Positions 1 through 5,385 of a stretch of 5,506 bases of DNA are shown piece by piece. Source of the DNA: JANQPX01 sp039028235. Its GTDB lineage: Bacteria > Pseudomonadota > Alphaproteobacteria > Geminicoccales > Geminicoccaceae. Location: the NCBI GenBank assembly GCA_039028235.1, contig JBCCIN010000354.1:1-5506 (forward strand). The letters are read 5' to 3'. Numbering within the stretch: the first letter of the stretch is position 1; every line of letters starts with the position of its first letter. The translations under genes and the position numbers were made by a program. Below the pieces are notes generated by a model, which was given only the letters and a program-made list of their open reading frames with translations, was not told the DNA's origin and searched no databases.

Positions 1-87
1 CGCTGCCTGGTGATCCGGCGCCGCCTGGAAAACGGTCCGGCTGAAGCCGCTCCCTATACCATAGATCGCAGCACTGCCAACAGATAA
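1..87 (+). CDS. Possible C-terminal end of an unidentified protein, cut by the window edge
   Basis: Reading frame 1 is open from the first base to a TAA at 85-87 and encodes 28 residues ending in PYTIDRSTANR. The other two plus frames stop earlier (TGA at 11-13 and 42-44). I do not recognise the protein, and 28 residues are too few to assign a family. If real, this gene converges on yraN, which ends at 124, leaving only about 36 bp between them with no clear terminator hairpin. The alternative is that it is non-coding DNA downstream of yraN and the open frame is chance, which is easy over such a length in GC-rich DNA. No start-codon-led minus-strand frame leaves the window here, so a minus-strand gene directly after yraN is not supported. 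Confidence 0.35.
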   Translation, partial: RCLVIRRRLENGPAEAAPYTIDRSTANR

Positions 88-123
88 TGCTTTTTGCTCC
101 GGTGGGAAGACGTCGGGGATACG

Positions 124-510
124 TCACGATGCTTCTTCAGGCCGCCAGGCATCCCGAAGATGATGCGGCCAGCGCCAGGGACGGATGGCGATCAGATCAA
201 AGCGGATCGAGCAGGCCGCATGAACGGGGTGATCGCGGAGATAGATTTCCGCCGACCGGGCGAGACGGACCTTCTGCTGCGGCCGAAGCGCATACAGCGC
301 CTGGTCGAGCGACGGTCTGGCCTTGACCTCGGCGAAGATCAAAAGCGAACGGCGGCGAAACACCAGGTCGATCTCCCCAAAGGGTGTCTTGTAGCGTTCT
401 GCCAGCACGCGGTAACCCTTGAGACGACAACTCCAGGCGGCAAGGCGTTCGGCCAATCGGCCGCGCTGCTCCGCGGCCTGGCGGCTTCGAATGGCTGGGC
501 TTTCGCTCAC
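124..510 (-). CDS. yraN: YraN family (UPF0102) endonuclease-like protein
   Basis: This 128-residue protein has the UPF0102/YraN layout and length. An N-terminal helix with AAEQRGRLAERLAAW (residues 12-26) is followed by the nuclease-type core GEIDLVFRRR (45-54) and IFAEVKAR (58-65). The acidic and lysine residues E46, D48, E61 and K63 match a restriction-endonuclease-fold D/E...ExK active site, and RFDL (103-106) is the usual C-terminal strand. The family is predicted to be cytoplasmic and to act on nucleic acid; its cellular role is poorly established. The start is GTG at 510-508, which overlaps the rsmI stop (GTGA, 510-507). Translation is therefore probably coupled to rsmI and the two form one transcript. 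No ATG lies nearer the conserved start region. Family call is firm; biochemical activity is inference. Confidence 0.9.
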   Translation of the reverse strand: MSESPAIRSRQAAEQRGRLAERLAAWSCRLKGYRVLAERYKTPFGEIDLVFRRRSLLIFAEVKARPSLDQALYALRPQQKVRLARSAEIYLRDHPVHAACSIRFDLIAIRPWRWPHHLRDAWRPEEAS

Positions 511-1424
511 GTCCCGCGCCCGCGAATCGAAAGCGCTCGGCGATAGAGATCGCGCCGGGGCCGGCCGGTTGCCGCAGCAACCGCCGCTGCTGCCGCTGAC
601 GGGCTTTTGGTTTCGAGCGCTTCGCTTAGCGCCTCGTCAATATCGTCGTCGCTAAGCGTATTGGCATCGACATTCGGCGACCCAACCAGGATCACGATCT
701 CGCCACGTGGGGAGCTTTCTTTGGCCAATGTCGATGCCAGTTCATCAAGCGGACCGCGCCGCACCTCTTCGAAGGCCTTGGTCAGCTCACGGGCAATAGC
801 GGCAGGCCGCGGCCCGAGGACCGCTGCGAGATCGGTCAGGGTCGACGCCAAGCGCTTCGGCGACTCGAACCAGATAAGGGTCGCGGGAACCGTGGCGACG
901 TCGTCGATCGCCCGCCTCCTCGCCACGGACTTGGTCGGCAGAAAGCCTGCGAACAGAAACCGGTCCGTCGGCAAACCTGAAACCACCAGGGCGGCCATGA
1001 CCGCGGACGGCCCGGGCACGGCCAACACCTCATGGCCGGCCTCGATGACATCGCGCACCAGCTTGTAGCCAGGGTCGGAAACCAGCGGCGTGCCGGCATC
1101 GCTCGCAAGCGCGACGCTCTCCCCTCTCGCCAGGTTGTCCAGAACCTTCGGGCGCATTCGCGCCGCATTATGCTCATGGTACGGCAATAGCGAGCGTTCG
1201 ACGCCGTTCAGTTTCAAGAGCTTGCCGGTTACGCGGCTGTCTTCGCAGAGCACCAGGTCGGCACCTGCCAGTGTGTCCAGCGCGCGCGCCGACAGATCGC
1301 CCAGATGACCGATGGGAGTCGCCACCAGATGCAGCCCTGGCCGGAGCGGACGTCGTTCATCCCGACGGCCAGCAGCCCCGCCGCGCTCAGCGCTGTCTCT
1401 CGTCGCATCCAGGTCATCGGTCAT
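507..1424 (-). CDS. rsmI: 16S rRNA (cytidine1402-2'-O)-methyltransferase RsmI
   Basis: RsmI uses S-adenosylmethionine to methylate the ribose 2'-OH of C1402 in the 16S rRNA decoding centre. The 305-residue product shows the family's motifs in order: LHLVATPIGHLGDL (31-44), CEDSRVTGKLL (60-70), ALASDAGTPLVSDPGYKLVR (105-124), VPGPSAVMAAL (136-146), FLFAGFLP (156-163), FESPKRL (186-192), ARELTKAFEEVRRG (211-224) and GEIVILVG (241-248). These make up a tetrapyrrole-methylase fold. A short helical C-terminal region (about 255-305) is the usual DNA/RNA-binding-like tail. Length is normal for alphaproteobacteria. The ATG at 1424-1422 places about 30 variable residues before the first motif; the Shine-Dalgarno match is only a weak AGG. 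Residue 40 is His where most relatives have Asn (ATPIGN). It is first in a GTGA-overlapping pair with yraN and diverges from iolC across 768 bp. Confidence 0.96.
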   Translation of the reverse strand: MTDDLDATRDSAERGGAAGRRDERRPLRPGLHLVATPIGHLGDLSARALDTLAGADLVLCEDSRVTGKLLKLNGVERSLLPYHEHNAARMRPKVLDNLARGESVALASDAGTPLVSDPGYKLVRDVIEAGHEVLAVPGPSAVMAALVVSGLPTDRFLFAGFLPTKSVARRRAIDDVATVPATLIWFESPKRLASTLTDLAAVLGPRPAAIARELTKAFEEVRRGPLDELASTLAKESSPRGEIVILVGSPNVDANTLSDDDIDEALSEALETKSPSAAAAAVAAATGRPRRDLYRRALSIRGRGT

Positions 1425-1472
1425 GGCGACCTGTCTATCGGAAAGCAGTGCGTTTTGAAATGCGGGCGATTT

Positions 1473-1488
1473 GTCGGCTTATGCCGAC
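1473..1488. other. Short perfect hairpin in the rsmI upstream region
   Basis: GTCGGC (1473-1478) and GCCGAC (1483-1488) form a perfect 6-bp stem with a TTAT loop, 49 bp before the rsmI start. It could sit in the rsmI leader or be an operator for a dimeric regulator. No T-run follows on either strand, so a terminator is unlikely. A stem this short can arise by chance. Confidence 0.35.
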
Positions 1489-1570
1489 CACACAAAGTTC
1501 TGATCGATGCGCTCAGGAAAGCCGCGGCCTTCACCTTCTCTTAACCGCTATGGGCTACATTCCGGCATGT

Positions 1571-1667
1571 CCTGCTGGTCCATGCGATCCTGGGAGTCCG
1601 AGCCCCGCCCAAACTCCCTCGAAGGGCGGGCGGATTCCCAGGATCACATGGACCATGAAGCAGCATG
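1571..1667. repeat. Large palindromic intergenic repeat, copy 1
   Basis: The core stem pairs 1577-1600 with 1631-1654. Of 24 positions, 22 are Watson-Crick, one is a G-T wobble (1596/1635) and one a C-A mismatch (1585/1646). After a 3-nt bulge (1601-1603), CCCGCCC (1604-1610) pairs with GGGCGGG (1624-1630), leaving a 13-nt loop. The same core motif, TCCATGC followed by CCTGGGARTCC, recurs at 1849-1930 and 5433-5506. The right outer arm (1647-1667) is the exact reverse complement of the left outer arm of copy 3 (5418-5438). Weaker similarity continues to about 1699. The repeat is clear from sequence; I cannot match it to a named family with confidence. Confidence 0.85.
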
Positions 1668-1848
1668 GCACCAAGACGTTAACGAAAGCCTAAAGTCGGA
1701 TGAAAATCCACCGCAGGCGACATCGCCTCACACTTCATCGATGAAGACTTCGTGCGGTCGGTATTGCTCCTCACCACCAGTCCCCCAACGGCTTGTCAGA
1801 CTGCCTTGACATTTCATTAACCCGACAATGCTACCGACGGTCTGTCTC

Positions 1849-1930
1849 CCTGGTCCATGCCACCCTGGGAATCCGTGCTCAGCCCCACCTCTCTGCAACC
1901 GGACGGATTCCCAGGGTGGCATGGACCAGG
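1849..1930. repeat. Large palindromic intergenic repeat, copy 2 (perfect 28-bp arms)
   Basis: Positions 1849-1876 and 1903-1930 are perfectly complementary over 28 bp, around a 26-nt loop. The core shares TCCATGC and CCTGGGAATCC with copies 1 and 3, but the loop and outer flanks differ and the inner GC stem of copy 1 is absent. TTAA lies 32 bp before the left arm (1817) and 22 bp after the right arm (1953), a placement similar to that around copy 1. As RNA this would be an extremely stable hairpin; as DNA it could extrude as a cruciform. No T-run follows. Confidence 0.9.
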
Positions 1931-1952
1931 ATCACACTCTGACAGGCTTGGG

Positions 1953-1967
1953 TTAACACTGGGTTAA
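1953..1967. promoter_or_regulatory. Candidate CtrA-type binding motif (TTAA-N7-TTAA)
   Basis: TTAACACTGGGTTAA fits the TTAA-N7-TTAA consensus bound by the alphaproteobacterial cell-cycle regulator CtrA. It lies inside an 11-bp tandem repeat (TGGGTTAACAC then TGGGTTAATAC, 1949-1970) and 225 bp before iolC. A near match, TTAA-N7-CTAA, lies at 1679-1693. The motif match is exact; function is inference. The distance from iolC is long, and TTAA is also associated with the edges of the palindromic repeats here. Confidence 0.35.
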
Positions 1968-1980
1968 TACCTGCGTAGCA

Positions 1981-2005
1981 CGGGCCGCAAGGCCGATGCG
2001 GCCCG
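1981..2005. other. GC-rich perfect hairpin upstream of iolC
   Basis: CGGGCCGC (1981-1988) and GCGGCCCG (1998-2005) form a perfect 8-bp GC-only stem with a 9-nt loop. No T-run follows, so an intrinsic terminator is unlikely. It lies 187 bp before iolC and could be part of a leader or a DNA-level structure. The role is unknown. Confidence 0.5.
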
Positions 2006-2113
2006 CTGATGGCAGATCTCTTCCGCCGGCCGGCGTCGCGTTGCGCCGAGCCCCGCATGCGCCAATCGCGATCAGCCATGCTTGCCATGTCCGGCCCCCT
2101 GCGCAATGACTGG

Positions 2114-2147
2114 TGCAATTGCAACAAACGTTTCAGGGATGATGAAC
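2114..2147. promoter_or_regulatory. Candidate iolC operator/promoter area with short palindromes
   Basis: Perfect palindromes TGCAATTGCA (2114-2123) and AAACGTTT (2126-2133) sit side by side, followed by an imperfect inverted pair GTTTCA/TGAAC (2130-2147), 46-79 bp before the iolC start. That is where a repressor site would be expected. In Sinorhizobium/Rhizobium, iol genes are controlled by the RpiR-family regulator IolR, for which a GGAA-N6-TTCC motif has been described. I do not find that motif between 1931 and 2192. The palindromes are real; the operator role is a guess from position. Confidence 0.25.
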
Positions 2148-2192
2148 TTGGCATGATTACGTCGCGTTGCCACCGATTGTGGACGACCATCG

Positions 2193-4097
2193 ATGCTTGA
2201 CGTCATCACCATCGGACGATCGTCGGTCGACCTCTACGGCGCCCAGATCGGCGGCCGCCTTGAGGACATGGCGAGCTTCAAAAAATATATCGGCGGCTCG
2301 CCCACGAACATGGCGGCCGGCATGGCGCGCCTCGGCATGGCGTCGGCGGTGATCACGCGGGTCGGCGACGAGGCCATGGGGCGCTTCATCCGAGAGCAGC
2401 TCGCCCGTGAAAGGGTCGATGTCCGCGGCGTGATCACCGATCCCGAGCGGCTGACGGCGCTTGTCATCCTCGGCATTCGGGACGAAACGCAGTTTCCGTT
2501 GATCTTCTATCGCGAGAACTGTGCGGACATGGCGCTGTCCGAGGACGATATCGATCCCGCCTTCATCGCCGACGCGCGCTGCGTCACCGCTACCGGGACG
2601 CATCTCTCTCATCCCCAGACCGAAGCGGCGGTTTTGAAAGCGCTTCGGCTCGCCCGCGAGAACGGCGCGCGTACTGCGCTCGACATCGATTATCGTCCGA
2701 ATCTTTGGGGCCTTTCCGGCCATGATGACGGCGACAACCGGTTCATCGCCTCCAAAGCGGTGACCGCAAAGTTGCAATCGACGCTGCCGCTTTTCGACCT
2801 GATCGTCGGCACCGAGGAGGAGATCTTCATCGCCGGCGGCTCGACCGATCTGCTGACGGCGCTCCGCAGCATTCGGGCCCTCACCCAGGCAACATTGATC
2901 GTCAAGCGCGGACCGATGGGAGCCATCGCCTTCGAGGGGGCGATCCCAAGCGACCCGGAAGAAGGCCTCACCGGCGAAGGTTTTCCGATCGAGGTCTTCA
3001 ACGTGCTCGGCGCCGGCGACGGCTTCATGGCCGGCCTTCTCAAAGGCTGGATGAGCGGCGAGGACTGGCCCACCAGCCTCAAATACGCCAATGCCTGCGG
3101 AGCGCTCGCCGTGTCCCGCCATGGCTGCACGCCCGCCTATCCGACGTTCGAGGAACTGCAGTTCTTCTTCGAGCGCGGCGTGGTCACGCCTGCCCTGCGC
3201 AAAGACGCCGAACTCGAACATGTCCATTGGGCGACCAACCGCCGCGGCGATTTTCCGACCATGAAGGTGTTCGCCTTCGACCATCGCGCCCAATTCGAGC
3301 AGATCGCCGATGATGCCGGCGTCAGCCATGCGCATATCGGCTATTTCAAAGCCCTCTGCCTCGATGCCGCACGCCAGGTCGCCAATGGCCAGGCGGGACA
3401 CGGTATCCTCTGTGACGAGCGGCTGGGACAAAAAGCGCTCTATCGGGCGGCGGGCAGCGGCCTTTGGATCGGCCGGCCAGTGGAGCTGCCGGGCTCACGT
3501 CCGTTAAGGCTGGAGATTGGCTGGGATGCCGGGAGCGCCCTCGCCGAGTGGCCGGTCGAGCATGTGGTCAAGGTGCTCTGCTTCTATCACCCGAACGATG
3601 ATGAGACGATCAAGGCCGATCAGGAGGCGACCCTGCTTCGTCTGGCTGACGCCGCACGCCGTCAGGGGCTTGAACTGCTGGTCGAGATCATTCCCTCGCC
3701 GATAGCGCCGGTCGACGACGATACTACGGCTGCCGTCATGCGGCGGCTCTACGCCATCGGCATCAAGCCGGACTGGTGGAAGCTGGAGCCCGTGAGTTCG
3801 GATGCCGCGTGGGCCAAGATTTCGGCCGCCATCGAGGAGAACGACCCCTGGTGCCGCGGAATCGTGCTCCTCGGTCTGGGTGGCACGGTCGACGACCTCG
3901 AAGAAGGCTTCGAGGCCGCGGCACGCCATTCGACGGTTAAAGGCTTCGCTGTCGGCCGCACCATCTTCGCTGACGCTGCCAAGGCCTGGTTCGCCGGCAA
4001 GATCGATGACGGTCAGGCCGTCAACATGATGGCGGAGCGCTATGCCGGCCTATGCGATGCCTGGGACAAGGCAAGAGAACGCGCTAGGCTTCCCTAA
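2193..4097 (+). CDS. iolC: 5-dehydro-2-deoxygluconokinase IolC fused to a DUF2090 (aldolase-like) domain
   Basis: The 634-residue protein has two parts. Residues 1-330 are a PfkB/ribokinase-family kinase. VITIGRSSVDLYG (4-16) is the IolC opening, GGSPTNMAAGMARLG (34-48) is the sugar-binding signature, and VLGAGDGFMAGLL (271-283) is the ATP/anion-hole signature with catalytic base D276. The kinase phosphorylates 2-deoxy-5-keto-D-gluconate (DKG) in cytoplasmic myo-inositol breakdown. Residues about 340-634 are DUF2090, a TIM-barrel related to class I aldolases, with FAFDHRAQFE (360-369), GHGILCDERLGQKAL (402-416), KVLCFYHPNDD (460-470), WWKLEP (528-533) and KGFAVGRTIF (583-592). The fusion is common in proteobacterial IolC; cleavage of DKG-phosphate by this part is inferred. 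ATG 2193 is chosen because an in-frame TGA lies at 2154-2156 with no start between; the Shine-Dalgarno is weak. iolB follows 26 bp after the stop. Confidence 0.96.
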   Translation: MLDVITIGRSSVDLYGAQIGGRLEDMASFKKYIGGSPTNMAAGMARLGMASAVITRVGDEAMGRFIREQLARERVDVRGVITDPERLTALVILGIRDETQFPLIFYRENCADMALSEDDIDPAFIADARCVTATGTHLSHPQTEAAVLKALRLARENGARTALDIDYRPNLWGLSGHDDGDNRFIASKAVTAKLQSTLPLFDLIVGTEEEIFIAGGSTDLLTALRSIRALTQATLIVKRGPMGAIAFEGAIPSDPEEGLTGEGFPIEVFNVLGAGDGFMAGLLKGWMSGEDWPTSLKYANACGALAVSRHGCTPAYPTFEELQFFFERGVVTPALRKDAELEHVHWATNRRGDFPTMKVFAFDHRAQFEQIADDAGVSHAHIGYFKALCLDAARQVANGQAGHGILCDERLGQKALYRAAGSGLWIGRPVELPGSRPLRLEIGWDAGSALAEWPVEHVVKVLCFYHPNDDETIKADQEATLLRLADAARRQGLELLVEIIPSPIAPVDDDTTAAVMRRLYAIGIKPDWWKLEPVSSDAAWAKISAAIEENDPWCRGIVLLGLGGTVDDLEEGFEAAARHSTVKGFAVGRTIFADAAKAWFAGKIDDGQAVNMMAERYAGLCDAWDKARERARLP

Positions 4098-4123
4098 CCG
4101 TCCGAACCACTACCGAGAACGAC

Positions 4124-4927
4124 ATGAGCGATCTCCTGAGAAAGCCCGACGGCGATCGGGGCCGGGTGCACCATATCACGCCGGAAAAGGCCGGCTGGAC
4201 CTATGTCGGCTTCGATCTCTACCGCCTTCAGCCGGGCGACGAGGTCGGCGAAACGACCGGCGATCGCGAGGTGATCCTGGTCCTGGTCGAGGGAAAGGCG
4301 GCGATCAGCGTGGGCAGCAACGTGTTCGGCGAGATTGGCGAGCGCATGGATGTCTTCGAACGCAAACCGCCGCACGCTGTCTACGCGCCCAACGGCACGT
4401 CCTGGCAGGCAAAAGCGACTACACCCTGCACGCTCGCCGTCTGCTCGGCACCCGGCAAGGGCGGTCATCCTCCTGCCATCATCACCACCGACCGGCTCGA
4501 AGAGCGCGGCAAAGGGGCTAACACCCGCCACATCTATCCCATCGCCATGGAGGACAAGGACTTCGCCGACAGCCTCCTGGTGACCGAGGTGTTCACACCG
4601 CAAGGAAACTGGTCCTCCTACCCGCCACACCGTCATGACGAGGACGCCTTCCCCGACATGACCTATCTCGAGGAGACATACTATCACCGCCTGAACCCGA
4701 CACAGGGCTTCGCCTTTCAGCGGGTCTTCACCGAGGACGGCAGCCTCGACGAGACCGTAAGCGCCGCCGACCACGACGTCGTCCTCGTCCCCAAAGGCCA
4801 TCACCCCTGCGCAGCGCCCTATGGCTATGAGCTCTACTACCTGAACGTCATGGCTGGCCCACTGCGCAAATGGCGCTTCAAAAACCACCCAGACCATGAC
4901 TGGATTTTTCAACGCGACCAGGGCTGA
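4124..4927 (+). CDS. iolB: 5-deoxy-glucuronate isomerase IolB
   Basis: IolB converts 5-deoxy-D-glucuronate to 5-dehydro-2-deoxy-D-gluconate, the substrate of IolC, in the cytoplasm. The 267-residue protein is full length for the family and is a bicupin. The second cupin is very clear: SSYPPHRHDEDAFP (164-177), YLEETYYHRLNP (181-192), GFAFQRVFTEDGSLDE (195-210), VLVPKGHHP (220-228) and YYLNVMAGP (238-246). H169, H171, E184 and H226 or H227 are the likely metal ligands. The first cupin (about 25-110) contains EVILVLVEGKAAISVG. The ATG at 4124 is preceded by a weak GAG Shine-Dalgarno and lies 26 bp after iolC, so the two are probably one transcript. The C-terminal WRFKNHPDHDWIF (250-262) is typical. 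A short terminator-like hairpin overlaps the stop codon. Nothing suggests decay. Confidence 0.97.
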   Translation: MSDLLRKPDGDRGRVHHITPEKAGWTYVGFDLYRLQPGDEVGETTGDREVILVLVEGKAAISVGSNVFGEIGERMDVFERKPPHAVYAPNGTSWQAKATTPCTLAVCSAPGKGGHPPAIITTDRLEERGKGANTRHIYPIAMEDKDFADSLLVTEVFTPQGNWSSYPPHRHDEDAFPDMTYLEETYYHRLNPTQGFAFQRVFTEDGSLDETVSAADHDVVLVPKGHHPCAAPYGYELYYLNVMAGPLRKWRFKNHPDHDWIFQRDQG

Positions 4928-4943
4928 GACGGGAGCGTCTTTT
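4926..4943 (+). terminator. Possible rho-independent terminator of iolCB
   Basis: AGACG (4927-4931) pairs with CGTCT (4936-4940) around a GGAG loop and runs into TTTT (4940-4943). A G-T wobble (4926/4941) could extend the stem. The stem begins inside the iolB TGA stop codon (4925-4927), so ribosomes finishing iolB would cover it. The stem is short for GC-rich DNA and the T-run is only four long, so efficiency is doubtful. Confidence 0.45.
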
Positions 4944-4987
4944 CCTCACTTATCGGAACTCTTGCCGACCAGCAGGAGCTTTGGATA

Positions 4988-5015
4988 GGCAGGGGGATTG
5001 CCTAGCAATCCTGCC
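4988..5015. other. Bulged 11-bp hairpin adjoining the first RIME1-like element
   Basis: GGCAGG (4988-4993) pairs with CCTGCC (5010-5015), and ATTGC (4997-5001) with GCAAT (5005-5009), around a CTA loop. Three extra Gs (4994-4996) form a bulge on the left. It ends only a few bases before the RIME1-like copy, so it may be another module of the same mosaic. No T-run follows. Confidence 0.55.
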
Positions 5016-5019
5016 AGCA

Positions 5020-5125
5020 CGAAAGCGGATCCCGATGGGATGTAATCGGGATGCACCCTCGATCTCTTTGTTTCGACGCATTTATCTGTGGAACAGGTCT
5101 TTCACCTGTTCGGGAAAAGCTCTAG
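5020..5125. repeat. RIME1-like intergenic mosaic element, copy A
   Basis: The element carries two palindromes. ATCCCGAT (5029-5036) pairs with ATCGGGAT (5045-5052) around 8 nt, and GAACAGGT (5091-5098) pairs with ACCTGTTC (5104-5111) around 5 nt. TTGTTTCG (5068-5075) separates them and GGGAAAAGCTCTAG closes the element. By eye it is about 80% identical to copy B in the same orientation. Size and two-palindrome layout agree with RIME1, described from Rhizobium and Sinorhizobium as about 108 bp. The left edge is less clear than in copy B. Confidence 0.75.
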
Positions 5126-5229
5126 CGGTACAACCACTTCGAAAAACTCCGAGGGCGTCCCTCGAAAACCTGGCGGCATACTGTCTTCTCAGGTGCTGAC
5201 GGTGGGAATCAAACGATTTGCTCATACCA

Positions 5230-5336
5230 CTAGAGCGGATCCCGATCAATTGAGATCGGGATACACGCTCTATCTCATTGTTTCGCCGCATCTCCTTGTC
5301 GAACAGGTGTTTCCACCTGTCCGGGAAAAGTTCTAG
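5230..5336. repeat. RIME1-like intergenic mosaic element, copy B
   Basis: ATCCCGAT (5239-5246) and ATCGGGAT (5255-5262) form the first palindrome, with an 8-nt loop unlike that of copy A. ACAGGTG (5303-5309) and CACCTGT (5314-5320) form the second, around a 4-nt loop. The ends CTAGAGC (5230-5236) and GTTCTAG (5330-5336) are near-perfect terminal inverted repeats, which sets the boundaries at about 107 bp. It lies 210 bp from copy A, start to start, in direct orientation. Confidence 0.78.
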
Positions 5337-5385
5337 GTTTCCATCAAGGAATCGTCAGGCCACATCATTTGCATCGGAAACTCGG

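Larger units (their letters stand above)
1425..2192. other. Structured divergent intergenic region between rsmI and iolC
   Basis: No reading frame here resembles a known protein, and the short open frames run through the palindromes. The region holds a 6-bp hairpin (1473-1488), two large palindromic repeats (1571-1667 and 1849-1930), a perfect 14-bp palindrome CTTCATCGATGAAG (1733-1746), a TTAA-N7-TTAA motif (1953-1967), a GC hairpin (1981-2005), a perfect 12-bp palindrome CGCCGGCCGGCG (2024-2035), and short palindromes just before iolC (2114-2147). TTAA tetramers occur at 1541, 1679, 1817, 1953 and 1964. The promoters for rsmI and iolC must lie here, but I cannot name convincing -35/-10 boxes. 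Confidence 0.8.

Noticed and set aside
94..546. 150-codon plus-strand frame opposite yraN
   Set aside because: It mirrors YraN, which carries the UPF0102 motifs. The plus-strand product is low-complexity Arg/Pro/Gly-rich sequence typical of an antisense frame.
1507..1809. 100-codon plus-strand frame in the rsmI-iolC intergenic region
   Set aside because: It runs through palindromic repeat copy 1, with Ser/Pro/Arg-rich composition, no domain and no clear ribosome binding site.
1571..1930. Intrinsic terminators at the large palindromes
   Set aside because: The stems are strong, but no T-run follows either arm on either strand, and the long loops do not fit a standard terminator.
1931..2192. 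IolR operator GGAA-N6-TTCC before iolC
   Set aside because: No GGAA occurs on the plus strand in this stretch, so the known rhizobial motif is not present in recognisable form.
2157..3431. 424-codon open frame on the minus strand opposite iolC
   Set aside because: It is wholly antisense to a strongly conserved IolC sequence and matches no family I recognise. Long antisense frames are expected opposite GC-rich genes with strong third-position bias.
4094..4912. 272-codon open frame on the minus strand opposite iolB
   Set aside because: It is antisense to a full-length, motif-complete IolB, and its translation shows no recognisable domain.
5082..5336. 69- and 82-codon open frames on opposite strands over the RIME1-like elements
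   Set aside because: Both are made largely of repeat sequence, overlap each other and show no protein features.
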